The position numbers were made by a program, and so were the translations under genes. From NCBI GenBank assembly GCA_947466515.1, contig CANIEM010000020.1:1-32449 (forward strand): DNA of 32,449 bases. Direction: 5' to 3'. Below, piece by piece: positions 1 to 8,708 of the stretch. The DNA comes from Verrucomicrobia subdivision 6 bacterium (GTDB lineage Bacteria; Verrucomicrobiota; Verrucomicrobiia; Methylacidiphilales; Verrucolacustridaceae). The notes beneath the pieces were generated by a model that saw nothing but the letters and a program-made list of their open reading frames with translations, was not told the origin of the DNA and did not search any database. Numbering within the stretch: the first letter of the stretch is position 1; each line of letters opens with the position of its first letter.

Positions 1-482
1 ACGTCAGTAAATTTAGTCACTGCCACCGCATAAACTAGGAGAGCCACCCCACCCCCTTGAGGCACACAGTAAAGAATCTTAGTCGCGTAGTTCAACAAGT
101 ACGGAACGTAAAAGAAGCCGAAGAGAGTCAAAGCCATTGCAGTGGTCGCGCCCTCAACCTTCGGATGAAACACTCTCCGCGTCAGTGCCCCCAAAATTAC
201 TAAAAGCACCAAGACCGCCTCGCCCGAGAACGCATTGGGAAACCCGCCTGTGGGAGAGACCACCGAGAAGAAGGTCGCCCCATAAAGCAGTGCCCCCGCC
301 AAGAGCCCAGTTTTTAAGAAGACGGTGCGCCCTGCCGTCCGTTGGGAAAGATAGAATTCTCTCTGGGCAGCTAACCCGACGATGGCGATGAGCAGGAAAA
401 CTCCGTTGGTATAACGCAGGGTGACCAAGGTGAGAATAATGCCCCAAAGCAGGAGCGAGGAGAGAAGACGCCAGCCCAGCAT
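1..482 (-). CDS. cdsA: CdsA phosphatidate cytidylyltransferase, N-terminal part (cut by window edge)
   Basis: CDP-diacylglycerol synthase makes CDP-DAG from phosphatidate and CTP in the inner membrane, the branch point for phospholipids. I translated this frame by hand. The ATG is at 482-480, 2 nt after the uppS stop, and a good Shine-Dalgarno (GGAGGG, 496-491) lies inside the uppS 3' end. The 160 visible residues begin MLGWRLLSS and are a series of hydrophobic helices. The fragment ends with VTKFTDV, which matches the start of the CdsA signature (K-x-x-D-x-G-A-Y). The C-terminal catalytic half lies outside the window. The uppS-cdsA order is classic in bacteria and supports the call. A different overlapping minus-strand frame (154-546) is a shadow. 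Confidence 0.85.
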   Translation of the reverse strand, partial: MLGWRLLSSLLLWGIILTLVTLRYTNGVFLLIAIVGLAAQREFYLSQRTAGRTVFLKTGLLAGALLYGATFFSVVSPTGGFPNAFSGEAVLVLLVILGALTRRVFHPKVEGATTAMALTLFGFFYVPYLLNYATKILYCVPQGGGVALLVYAVAVTKFTD

Positions 483-484
483 GG

Positions 485-1222
485 CTATATCCCTCCAAAT
501 CGGCGGTCACGCCCCGCATAATCCGCCAAAGCTTTCGCAAATTCATCTTTTCCGAAATCGGGCCAGAAGACAGGCGTCACATAAATCTCTGCGTAGGAAA
601 TCTGCCAAAGCATAAAGTTACTGATTCGCATTTCGCCGCTGGTGCGAATCAAAAGATCGGGATCAGGAATTCCCTCCGTGTAGAGGTTCGCCGAGATCGT
701 CTCCTCCGTGATCTTCTCAGGATCTAGCTTCCCCGCCTTGACTTCGCGCCCCATCGCTTGCATCGCCTCGGTAATTTCAACGCGGGAGCCGTAACTCAAA
801 GCAAGAATCAGATCGAGGCGAGTATTCTCTTTCGTTCTTTCGATCGCGCCCTCCAGTTCCTCCCTTACGGCTTCAGGTAAATCTTGCGGTCTCCCAATTG
901 TTCGCAAACGAATCCCTTCTTTCCCCATTTCGTTCAGCTCCTCCCGAATGACCCCCCGGAGAAGACCCATCAATCCCTGCACCTCATCCCTCGGTCTCTG
1001 CCAGTTTTCCACCGAAAAGGCGTAGAGAGTCAAATAACGCACTCCGTGATCAATGGCGGCTTGCGCTACAGCTTTTACCGATTTGCGCCCTGCCTCATGT
1101 CCGCTGAGACGAGGAAGGTGGTGCTGATTCGCCCACCGACCATTGCCATCCATAATGATGGCGACGTGACAGGGAATCTCTGTCGGAGTGTATTTCTTAC
1201 CCATGCCGAAAGGTCTGGTCAC
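485..1222 (-). CDS. uppS: Isoprenyl transferase (undecaprenyl diphosphate synthase) UppS
   Basis: Cis-prenyltransferase that elongates farnesyl-PP with isopentenyl-PP to undecaprenyl-PP, the carrier lipid for peptidoglycan, O-antigen and exopolysaccharide. The 245 aa length is normal. Residues 22-31 hold the IIMDGNGRWA signature with the catalytic Asp25. Residues 193-203 hold RTSGEMRISNF, the second diphosphate-binding motif, and SYAEIYV follows as expected. The start chosen is GTG at 1222 because GGGAG lies 6 nt upstream. An in-frame ATG at 1204 would remove six residues but has no visible Shine-Dalgarno. The 5' end overlaps the purA 3' end, so translation is probably coupled. cdsA follows 2 nt downstream. 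Confidence 0.95.
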   Translation of the reverse strand: MTRPFGMGKKYTPTEIPCHVAIIMDGNGRWANQHHLPRLSGHEAGRKSVKAVAQAAIDHGVRYLTLYAFSVENWQRPRDEVQGLMGLLRGVIREELNEMGKEGIRLRTIGRPQDLPEAVREELEGAIERTKENTRLDLILALSYGSRVEITEAMQAMGREVKAGKLDPEKITEETISANLYTEGIPDPDLLIRTSGEMRISNFMLWQISYAEIYVTPVFWPDFGKDEFAKALADYAGRDRRFGGI

Positions 1223-2477
1223 GTCCAGCTCCCACAGAAATCAGGCCGAGGGGAGCGCCGACCAAATCCTTGATCGCGGAGAGATATATTCGTGCCTTGC
1301 GAGGAAGCTCTTTCCAGTGACGCGCTTCCGTGGTCGGCTCACACCATCCTTCGAAATTCCGATAGATGGGACGACAGCGACTCCAGTCCGCCGCATCAAC
1401 TGGTGGCTCCTTCAGATACTTTCCTCGGAGACGATAACCCACGCACACAGGAATTTTTTCCAACCCATCCAAACCGTCCAAATTGGTCATGGCCATCTCC
1501 GTCACCCCGTTGAGCTGAACCGCCCGCTTCACCAGCACCGCATCGAACCAACCACAACGGCGTGCTCGGCCCGTCGTAGAGCCGAATTCACGGCCCATTC
1601 CATGAAGGAGATGTCCCAGAGTTCCATCTTCCGTGACAAAAGGACCGCCCCCTACCCGTGTGGTGTAGGCCTTCAATACTCCAACCACTCGGTGAATCGC
1701 CGTCGGCGGCACTCCCGTTCCGGTGCAGGCCCCGCCTGCAGTGCAATGGGAACTGGTCACGAAGGGATAAGTGCCATGATCCACATCCAGAAAAGTTCCC
1801 TGTGCACCCTCGATCAAAATCCGTTGCCCCGAAGCCACTGCGCGGTGAGCCAAGGTCACCCCATCCGCCAGGTAAGGTCGAAGAAACCGAGCGGCCGCTT
1901 CTACTTCTCGAATCGTCTTGGTCGCCGAGATTTTTACCCAGCCTTGACCACGAGAGGCGCGGTTATGCAACGCCACCCGCTCACGTATCCGCCGAGCCAG
2001 CTCGCGGGATGGCAAGGCCAACTCTCCTGCGCGAAGTCCTACCCGAGCCGCTTTATCCGCGTAGGCCGGTCCGATCCCCCGCCCTGTCGTGCCAATTTTT
2101 CCGTTTCCCCGACGTTTTTCGAACCCCTGATCCACCGCGCGGTGATGCGGGAGAACAAGATGTGCCTGCGCCGCCAAATGCAAACGACCACGGGTGCGGA
2201 TCCCCCGCTTCGTCAGCCCCTCAATCTCTTTGACCAGCCCCGTGGGATCAACCACCGCACCACCCGCAATCAGACAGGACACTTTCCCGCGCAAAATTCC
2301 TGAGGGAATAAGGTGCAAAACGTACTTCTCCTTGCCGATTTCAACTGTATGCCCGGCATTATTCCCCCCTTGCGCCCTCAAGACCCAATCCGCCTCCGCC
2401 GCCATCACATCGAGGATTTTACCCTTCCCTTCGTCTCCCCACTGGAGACCGAGAACTATCGTGACGGCGGGCTTCAA
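1197..2477 (-). CDS. purA: Adenylosuccinate synthetase PurA
   Basis: GTP-dependent ligation of IMP and aspartate to adenylosuccinate, the first committed step to AMP, in the cytosol. The 426 aa length is usual. Residues 10-20 contain GLQWGDEGKGK, the N-terminal P-loop with the catalytic Asp and the switch Lys. GGNNAGHT follows at about 37-44, then the IMP-binding GTTGRGIGPAY, GAQGTFLDVDHGTYPFVTS and the TTRVGGGPF loop. The ATG overlaps the ugd stop by 4 nt (ATGA type) and the 3' end overlaps uppS, so it sits inside a tightly coupled operon. A purine enzyme inside an envelope operon is unusual, but the protein looks intact. The 371-codon plus-strand ORF over it is an antisense shadow. Confidence 0.96.
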   Translation of the reverse strand: MKPAVTIVLGLQWGDEGKGKILDVMAAEADWVLRAQGGNNAGHTVEIGKEKYVLHLIPSGILRGKVSCLIAGGAVVDPTGLVKEIEGLTKRGIRTRGRLHLAAQAHLVLPHHRAVDQGFEKRRGNGKIGTTGRGIGPAYADKAARVGLRAGELALPSRELARRIRERVALHNRASRGQGWVKISATKTIREVEAAARFLRPYLADGVTLAHRAVASGQRILIEGAQGTFLDVDHGTYPFVTSSHCTAGGACTGTGVPPTAIHRVVGVLKAYTTRVGGGPFVTEDGTLGHLLHGMGREFGSTTGRARRCGWFDAVLVKRAVQLNGVTEMAMTNLDGLDGLEKIPVCVGYRLRGKYLKEPPVDAADWSRCRPIYRNFEGWCEPTTEARHWKELPRKARIYLSAIKDLVGAPLGLISVGAGRDQTFRHG

Positions 2478-3766
2478 CGTCCGATGCTCGTGTACTCGAA
2501 ACCAAGAGAGATCATTTCCGCAGGATTGAGCAGGTTTCGGCCATCGAATATTCTTGGGGTTCTCATTAAAGTTTTAATCTTACTCCAATCGAGTAAACGA
2601 TACTCAGGCCATTCTGTCGCTATAATAAGCACATCCGCTCCTTCCGCTACTTGATGCGCATCAGCCATAATTTCCACGTTTTTTGGTAGTAGCTCCTTGG
2701 CCTTCTCTCCTCCCTTAGGATCGTGGCAACGGATGCTCGCACCCTCTGCTGCCATCCGCCGAATCAGCTCGACCGCCACACTACACCGCACGTCGTCCGT
2801 GTTTCCTTTAAAGGCTAATCCCAACTGCCCAATTTTTTTGTCCCTCATTGTCCAGAGGGAGGCCCGAATCTTTTTCAGGAAACGCTCAGGAATCGCCGCG
2901 TTGATTTTCTCTACTTCACGCATCAACCCAAAATCCACGCCCATCTCTTCTGCAATCCGAATGAAGGCACTGACATCCTTAGGAAAACAGGAACCCCCAT
3001 ACCCGAGTCCTGCGTGCAGGAAAGCCCTCCCGATTCGTGCGTCCGACCCCATGCCCTCGGCGACTTGCGTCACATCGGCCCCGCCCGCCTCACAAACCGC
3101 TGCAACCAAGTTGATATAGGTAATCTTCAAAGCCAAAAAGCTATTGGCCGCATGCTTAATCAGTTCCGCGCTATTCAAATCGGTGATGATAATCGGGGCT
3201 TTGAATGGTTCGTAGACCGCACGCATCGCCGCTACGGGACGCTGGGAGGCCACCCCAATGACAATTCGATCAGGTTTCTGCAGGTCGGCCACCGCACTTC
3301 CCTCACGAAGAAACTCAGGATTACTCACCACATCAAATTCGATTCCTTTCGGCCCGTATCGGCGAATCGTTTCCGCAACCTTCTCCCCTGTTTTTACGGG
3401 GACGGTGCTTTTATCGACTATGATCCGATAAGCAGGTAGCGCCTCAGCGATTTCACGCGCCACCGCTTCCACGTAACTCAGGTCAACCGATCCGTCATCC
3501 TGTGGCGGAGTAGGCACAGCAATAAAGATCACCTCCGAGTTCGCCACCGCTTCTTGGGTCGATGCCGTGAAAGAGAGTCGCTTGAGTTGAACATTCCGAC
3601 GAACGAGCTCCTCTAACCCTGGCTCGTAAATAGGAATATGTCCTGCCTGTAACTCCTTCACTTTGGCCTGATTGTTATCTACGCAAAGCACCGTGTGCCC
3701 CGCTTCCGCCAAGCATGTGCCTGTGACAAGTCCAACGTATCCCGAACCAATAATCGATAATTTCAT
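2474..3766 (-). CDS. ugd: UDP-glucose/GDP-mannose 6-dehydrogenase family, probably UDP-glucose dehydrogenase
   Basis: NAD-dependent four-electron oxidation of a nucleotide sugar, most likely UDP-glucose to UDP-glucuronate, for exopolysaccharide or LPS. The 430 aa contain the N-terminal Rossmann motif GSGYVGLVTG (7-16), an acidic residue ending beta-2 (CVD, 28-30), the Lys/Asn region ELIKHAANSFLALK (about 201-214) and the catalytic cysteine C260 in GYGGSCFPKD. The C-terminal sugar-nucleotide domain contains GLAFKGNTDDVR. The start is the ATG at 3766. UDP-GlcNAc or GDP-mannose dehydrogenase specificity cannot be excluded, but the overall sequence is the Ugd/TuaD type. Its stop overlaps the purA start by 4 nt. 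lptD lies 34 nt upstream on the same strand, so one transcript may cover both. Confidence 0.92.
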   Translation of the reverse strand: MKLSIIGSGYVGLVTGTCLAEAGHTVLCVDNNQAKVKELQAGHIPIYEPGLEELVRRNVQLKRLSFTASTQEAVANSEVIFIAVPTPPQDDGSVDLSYVEAVAREIAEALPAYRIIVDKSTVPVKTGEKVAETIRRYGPKGIEFDVVSNPEFLREGSAVADLQKPDRIVIGVASQRPVAAMRAVYEPFKAPIIITDLNSAELIKHAANSFLALKITYINLVAAVCEAGGADVTQVAEGMGSDARIGRAFLHAGLGYGGSCFPKDVSAFIRIAEEMGVDFGLMREVEKINAAIPERFLKKIRASLWTMRDKKIGQLGLAFKGNTDDVRCSVAVELIRRMAAEGASIRCHDPKGGEKAKELLPKNVEIMADAHQVAEGADVLIIATEWPEYRLLDWSKIKTLMRTPRIFDGRNLLNPAEMISLGFEYTSIGR

Positions 3767-3800
3767 CCGCTGAACTCTAGAGGAACTGGGTCCAACACCG

Positions 3801-6290
3801 CTAGGGCGAACTGCTTCCCACCCCTTGCTGATTTCCCCCTAGGCCCACGCCCGAACTGGACGGGTTTTGATTGAATCCCAAGGGAAGATCAGGAAACGCC
3901 TTTAGAGTGAGCGTAGCTAAAGCAACAAACTCGGATGGAGCGCCATCATTCTGACGATTCCCCACCTGCGCCCCCACTATCCATGCCCCGATATCCCGAT
4001 AGATTCCAAGGTTGACCTGCTGCAAGAGGCCGGGATTAACCGAGTAGGTCAAACCCCCATTGACCATCCAACTTTCATTCAACCGATAGCTCGCCACCGC
4101 GTTGACTAAACTGGTCTGCGTATTGGTCAAAACCTCATTATTCAAAGCATCCAAATATGAAAAGCTTTCCAGATACGAGTAACTACCCCCCAACTGCAAG
4201 GCTGGCATCACCTGCCACGTGCTTCCAAGATTCAGCGAGTTGAATCCATTGCTACTAATCGCGGTGGTCGCCCCGACTGTCGCCGTCCACCAAGGCACTG
4301 GCATGACATTAAGCACATTATAAAGTTCAGGCAAAGAGGAGGCCACTGTCTCAGGAACCTGCACGCTGGCATAGTTCAAGCTGGTCAGCTCGGGCCGAAT
4401 CGGCTGGTAATCGGTATAGATTTTCCAGTTGGCCAACTCATACGGCACACCGTCTCTTTTCGTCATCATCCGATTCATCATTCCCGGCCGAACGATCAGC
4501 AGTTTGTCGATCGAATCGATCGAGTTGTAGAGAGAGGAATTGAGCGGTTGCGATTCGGTCGTATTCACTCGATTATCGAATCCAGCAAATTCGTTTGGCC
4601 GAACATTGGGCTGTGGAATATAGCTCGCTTGAATAAAAGGTTCGAAGACGTGGCGGATGCCGTCGATGGCCCATGCCTTGTTTTTAATATCGGTCCAAGT
4701 GGCGTAGGCCTTGGTCGAGGCATCGATCCCGAAATTAAATACATAACGAAAAAGGGAAGTATCTGAGAGGGGTTCATTGTTGAGAGAAGGGTTTGCAGGT
4801 GAAACTGTCGAGGTATTTTGCACGGCCCCACTCTGGGTCAGGTTGCTTCTTGTGTAGACCGTTCCTCGAATTCCCGCACGAGGCGCCACATTCAGCCAAT
4901 CAAAATACTGCCGAGGATAAATCAGCTGATGAAAAGTGTCGTAGCGGATTGCGGTATAATCGGTCAGATTGGAAACTTGGTTCCACTGCGTGCCTAGGTA
5001 GCCCACACTCGACTCTCCTTCGTAGGCTAACCCAGGATTGGCGGTGGGATCCTTGAGCAGTTCTTCCTCATCGTAGGTTCCTGGAATGTACTGGCGCTTA
5101 AATTCGATTTTAGCCGAGGGTTTCTGCTGCTGGGTTTGGAACAGATTATTGATCTGGGTCCGAGCATTGGCCGTCACCGTAAAATTAGGATCCTGATACA
5201 TCGCATCGAGATAAGTACTGGGCTGCTGGTCCCGCATATATTCATCCGCAAAGAAATCTTGGGTCACATAAGCGTCGCTCAAAACATTGAGGTGGGATCT
5301 TGAAGTCAGGGCGGGAGTGTCGAAGGCTGGGGCACGGTCTGCATCCACTGGGTTGCCCCCTTTGAGAATCGTAGTGTTATGTTTGTAAGGAAAATAGTAA
5401 CGGCCACGAGGCGCAGGTGCCACTACTGGACGCTCGCTGTCTCCAGCATAAATCTGGTAACCACGATCATTGATGTACCAACCGCGCAAGGCAATCTGGG
5501 TAGGTCGTTGCCCAGGCTTTAAGTCCTTGGTAGGAGTTTCGTAAGCGACCGAGGCCCCGCCAGCCCATCCTCGTCGACCATAATTGGCTACCGTCACGTC
5601 ACCCTTGAACTTGTCGCCTATGGGAAAGCGGTAGGTGCCGATGACATAGGTTCCGAGACGGGTGACCGAACCGAAGGAGATGTCGGGAGAATCTCCCATA
5701 TCTCTCTCGTAGAGAGCGAGGGATGGAAAGTAGAAAAAGGGCACATCCCCGAAGTAACCCACCGAATTTTCCACAATGGTTTTGTCGTTCGGGTAAATAC
5801 TGAGGGAAGATGCCTTTGTTTTCCATCCGGGTGTTTCCCGATTGTCGGTACTATAAATGCCATCCCCGATTTCGTAGTGACCCAGTTCGGGGGTGTTGAT
5901 CGAATCACCCTCCACCATCATTTTCCCCTCTAAAAAACGAAATTTTTCTGAGAGCATTTTCTTCGTACGGAAATTATAGGTAAGCAGGTCCCCTCGATAC
6001 ATCTGCCCCGTCATATACAACCGCACGTTTCCTTTGGCTGTGGCCTCTTTACTCTTGGGATTGAAATGAACTTCATCTGCCATCAGAAGGTCCCCGCCGT
6101 AGGTCACCACTACGTTGTCTTTCGCGTAGTAAATTCCTCCCTCATAACGATTCGCCCCATCCGAAGTAATCTGTAGCGGTGGTTCTACCGAGTCTGGACT
6201 CTCTTGGGTCTGCGCAACACCCCACCCCACCGGAGCCAAGGACAGGATCAGGGCACAGAAAACAACCTTCCGTGAAGCGTTTATTTTCAT
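3801..6290 (-). CDS. lptD: LPS-assembly outer-membrane protein LptD (OstA)
   Basis: Outer-membrane beta-barrel that inserts LPS into the outer leaflet, working with LptE. The 829 aa begin with a signal peptide (about 1-27, ending near GVAQTQ). A periplasmic OstA/LptA-like beta-jellyroll follows at about 36-150 (DEVHFNPKSKEATAKGNVRLY, DLLTYNFRTKK). The motif GDVPFFYFPSLAL marks the start of the LptD barrel, which fills the rest. The C-terminal approximately 30 residues are a Gly/Ser/Asn-rich tail. No cysteine is visible after the signal peptide, so the interdomain disulfides of the E. coli protein cannot form. The start is ATG 6290, with no clear Shine-Dalgarno. The gene shows that the organism has an LPS-type outer membrane and leads the ugd-purA-uppS-cdsA run. 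Confidence 0.9.
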   Translation of the reverse strand: MKINASRKVVFCALILSLAPVGWGVAQTQESPDSVEPPLQITSDGANRYEGGIYYAKDNVVVTYGGDLLMADEVHFNPKSKEATAKGNVRLYMTGQMYRGDLLTYNFRTKKMLSEKFRFLEGKMMVEGDSINTPELGHYEIGDGIYSTDNRETPGWKTKASSLSIYPNDKTIVENSVGYFGDVPFFYFPSLALYERDMGDSPDISFGSVTRLGTYVIGTYRFPIGDKFKGDVTVANYGRRGWAGGASVAYETPTKDLKPGQRPTQIALRGWYINDRGYQIYAGDSERPVVAPAPRGRYYFPYKHNTTILKGGNPVDADRAPAFDTPALTSRSHLNVLSDAYVTQDFFADEYMRDQQPSTYLDAMYQDPNFTVTANARTQINNLFQTQQQKPSAKIEFKRQYIPGTYDEEELLKDPTANPGLAYEGESSVGYLGTQWNQVSNLTDYTAIRYDTFHQLIYPRQYFDWLNVAPRAGIRGTVYTRSNLTQSGAVQNTSTVSPANPSLNNEPLSDTSLFRYVFNFGIDASTKAYATWTDIKNKAWAIDGIRHVFEPFIQASYIPQPNVRPNEFAGFDNRVNTTESQPLNSSLYNSIDSIDKLLIVRPGMMNRMMTKRDGVPYELANWKIYTDYQPIRPELTSLNYASVQVPETVASSLPELYNVLNVMPVPWWTATVGATTAISSNGFNSLNLGSTWQVMPALQLGGSYSYLESFSYLDALNNEVLTNTQTSLVNAVASYRLNESWMVNGGLTYSVNPGLLQQVNLGIYRDIGAWIVGAQVGNRQNDGAPSEFVALATLTLKAFPDLPLGFNQNPSSSGVGLGGNQQGVGSSSP

Positions 6291-6364
6291 GAGATTACGT
6301 AAAAAGTACTAGCGAAATTCCTCCGTCTGCCCAGCGAAATCCTCCCGCATATTTCCACCCGAAA

Positions 6365-6392
6365 ATATTAACGTATAATTTTTACTAGTAAC
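6365..6392 (-). promoter_or_regulatory. Possible promoter of lptD with overlapping palindromes
   Basis: On the minus strand a TAATAT hexamer (6370-6365) is preceded at 16 nt by GTTACT (6392-6387), giving a leader of about 70 nt before lptD. The adjoining bases 6382-6398 hold two overlapping 10-bp perfect palindromes, TTACTAGTAA and TAACTAGTTA, the second spanning the nadA stop codon. The -35 match is poor. The palindromes could be an operator, but AT-rich palindromes of this size also occur by chance. Confidence 0.25.
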
Positions 6393-7369
6393 TAGTTACG
6401 ACTCCAATCTAGCATCCTCTCAATTGGTAATCTGGCCTTCTCGATCGTTTCCTGACTTAAACTCACCTCTGGCGCTAAATTTTCCAAGGCACCTAAAGCC
6501 TTTTCCAAAGTATTCATCTTCATGTAGCGGCACTCCGCACAAGCGCAGCGATCGGTTGGCCCCGCCAAAAACTCCTTCTCCGGCATCTCCCTGCGCAACC
6601 GATGCAACATCCCCTCCTCTGTTACCACAATAAAGGCACGGACCGAAGAATTACGACAGTACCCCACCATCTTTTCGGTCGAACACACCTCATCCGCCAA
6701 AGCCCTCACCGCCCTGGTGCACTCTGGATGGGCCACCACCAGCGCCTTAGGATGTTCTTGCCTCATCCGATCAATCGAAGACGCCGTAAACTCCATATGC
6801 ACATAACAATCCCCGTCCCATAACCGCATCGACCGCCCCGTTTTCTCGATCACCCAATCCCCCAAATTCCGATCGGGTAAAAAAAGAATCTCTCGGTCCG
6901 CTGGCACTCTCTGCACGATCCGTTCCGCATTGCCCGAAGTGCAGATCACATCGCTCTGCGCTTTGACCGCCGCCGTGCAGTTCACATAGGAAACAACGTA
7001 GAGACCAGGATTCTCCGCAAGGTAGGCCCGCAGTTTATCGGCGGGACAAGAATCCGCCAAAGAACAACCCGCATTCAGATCGGGCATGAGGACTTTCTTT
7101 TCCGGATTCACAATCTTGGCTGTCTCCGCCATAAAATGAACTCCGCAGAAAAGAATGCACTTTCCCTTCGCCTTTTGCGCCTCGTAACTCAGCCCCAGCG
7201 AATCTCCTACATAGTCCGCCACCTCTTGAATTTCCCGCGGCTGATAATTGTGAGCCAAAACCACCGCCTCCCTCTCTTTCTTTAAGCGAACAAATTTTTC
7301 CTGCAAAGGAGTCATCCTCAGATTTTGCCCCAGATCGACCCCGCTGACAAACCTCACCGCATTTGCCAT
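6392..7369 (-). CDS. nadA: Quinolinate synthase NadA
   Basis: 4Fe-4S enzyme that condenses iminoaspartate with dihydroxyacetone phosphate to quinolinate in de novo NAD synthesis, in the cytosol. I chose the ATG at 7369 (325 aa): a GGAGGTGGGG stretch lies upstream, and the longer frame would need a TTG at 7405. An ATG at 7315 (MTPLQEK) is possible, but its GAGG touches the start codon. Motifs present are AHNYQ, CGVHFMAETA, MPDLNAGCSLAD (cluster Cys102 in this numbering), HPEC (Cys217) and CRYMKMNTL (Cys280). These are the three expected cluster ligands. nadB and nadC are not in the window. The gene is divergent from the C39-like peptidase gene with only 35 nt between start codons, so the promoters must overlap the coding ends. 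Confidence 0.95.
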   Translation of the reverse strand: MANAVRFVSGVDLGQNLRMTPLQEKFVRLKKEREAVVLAHNYQPREIQEVADYVGDSLGLSYEAQKAKGKCILFCGVHFMAETAKIVNPEKKVLMPDLNAGCSLADSCPADKLRAYLAENPGLYVVSYVNCTAAVKAQSDVICTSGNAERIVQRVPADREILFLPDRNLGDWVIEKTGRSMRLWDGDCYVHMEFTASSIDRMRQEHPKALVVAHPECTRAVRALADEVCSTEKMVGYCRNSSVRAFIVVTEEGMLHRLRREMPEKEFLAGPTDRCACAECRYMKMNTLEKALGALENLAPEVSLSQETIEKARLPIERMLDWSRN

Positions 7370-7404
7370 TCGCCGACCCCACCTCCAGACCCTACTTTGC
7401 TTCA

Positions 7405-8664
7405 ATGCTTAAGTGTGGTCTTTCTGCGTCGACCTTCGCTCGCCTATCCTTTGCTTTTATTCTCTTCAGCTCTTCATCCGCGATTTTCTCTCAATCGCCC
7501 TCCCCTGATTTCGGATTTCCCCTCCTCCCTCCGGCCACGTGGGAAAAGACCTCCGCCAAGGAGTGGGCCACCACCCTCCAACTCCCCGTAGAATCCGAAA
7601 CAAAATATCAGTCCAGCTACCGAGCCTACTGCACTCCCCAAATCCAAGTCCTCGGAGCCAACCCTAAATCCATCGCCCTCATAGCCAACGAAGACCACCC
7701 CGATCAATTAACTTTGGTCTACGCCAACAAAGGGGATTCCGCTGGGCAAGGGATGCCCTTCAAAAATGGATCTGTCCGCGTTTCTTCTTTAGAAAAAGTG
7801 ATCGCCCAAGCCATCTCGGCTGATGCCGATTCCCTCCGAGCAAAACTCTCCTCCCTCCTCGGCCCACCCAAAAAACAAATGTTCGGCAACTTTGGCAAAA
7901 CTCGGGAATCGGCCGAACGCTGGGACTTCGCTGACACAGCGATTCTTCTCATCGAAAAACCCAACGAATATGTTGCCCTCCGTGTTCTACCATCCGTAGC
8001 AGTTGACCTCGCAGAAAAACCCCAGGGAATCTCCGATGTCGCCATGCGAGAGCGAATGAAAGCAAACGTCATCCATCGCCCCAATGGAGACATCGTGGTG
8101 GAAAATATCCCCATGGTCGACCAAGGCCCCAAAGGCTTCTGCGTTCCTGCTACCTACGCACGGGCCCTGCTTTATGCGGGCGTCCCTGCGGATCTCTACC
8201 TCCTCGCCCTGCTCGGTCGCACCGATGTCGGTGGAGGAACCTCCGTCTTTGCGATGGAAAGTTCCGCCCGTGCCCTCGCCGCCACCTACGGTCGTTCCAT
8301 CACCTCCGTCTCCCCCAGCCTCGACCTCGCCAAGCTCGAGTCCTTTTTTGAGCGGGGCATTCCCCTCACCTGGGCTATGGATGTGGACGAAGGAATCAAT
8401 CGCGACCTCTCGTTCCGCCTTAAAGAAAGGGTTTCAGCCGATCCTGACGCTTGGAATAAGATTCTCGAACCGAAACGCAAAGCCGCCCGCTCCATTCGTA
8501 AAAATCCGCAAAACGGCCACGTCTGCCTTCTCATTGGCTGTAATCGAAAAACCGGGGAGCTGGCCACCTCCGATTCTTGGGGACCCGAATTCACCGAACG
8601 CTGGATCACTGTGGAAGAAGCCCGCGCTCTCTCCCAAGGTGACCTCGGCGCCATCGTTCCCTGA
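7405..8664 (+). CDS. Secreted C39-like (papain-fold) cysteine peptidase
   Basis: A 419 aa protein starting at ATG 7405; an upstream in-frame TTG at 7363 would spoil the signal peptide. Residues 1-29 are a signal peptide (hydrophobic core about 11-28, cleavage after AIFS). Residues 30-215 match nothing I recognise. Residues 233-419 look like peptidase C39-like family 2: Gln240 and Cys246 in the motif DQGPKGFCVPAT, then His372 in NGHVCLLIG and Asp390 in ATSDSWG. All members of the Cys/His/Asp triad and the oxyanion Gln are visible, so activity is plausible. C39-like proteins may cleave leader peptides or cell-wall peptides, but no ABC exporter or leader-peptide gene sits here. The substrate is unknown. 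A transglutaminase-like or amidase role is the main alternative. Confidence 0.75.
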   Translation: MLKCGLSASTFARLSFAFILFSSSSAIFSQSPSPDFGFPLLPPATWEKTSAKEWATTLQLPVESETKYQSSYRAYCTPQIQVLGANPKSIALIANEDHPDQLTLVYANKGDSAGQGMPFKNGSVRVSSLEKVIAQAISADADSLRAKLSSLLGPPKKQMFGNFGKTRESAERWDFADTAILLIEKPNEYVALRVLPSVAVDLAEKPQGISDVAMRERMKANVIHRPNGDIVVENIPMVDQGPKGFCVPATYARALLYAGVPADLYLLALLGRTDVGGGTSVFAMESSARALAATYGRSITSVSPSLDLAKLESFFERGIPLTWAMDVDEGINRDLSFRLKERVSADPDAWNKILEPKRKAARSIRKNPQNGHVCLLIGCNRKTGELATSDSWGPEFTERWITVEEARALSQGDLGAIVP

Positions 8665-8708
8665 ATCAAGAGATGACAACGCCCCCCCTTTTCCGCTAAA
8701 GAAGATGA

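Noticed and set aside
154-546. 130-codon minus-strand ORF overlapping uppS and cdsA
   Set aside because: The cdsA frame, starting at 482 with a good Shine-Dalgarno, gives a hydrophobic CdsA-like protein; this other frame gives Arg/Gly-rich nonsense.
1188-2303. 371-codon plus-strand ORF
   Set aside because: It is antisense to purA, lacks any family-like pattern, and is a by-product of the C-rich plus strand.
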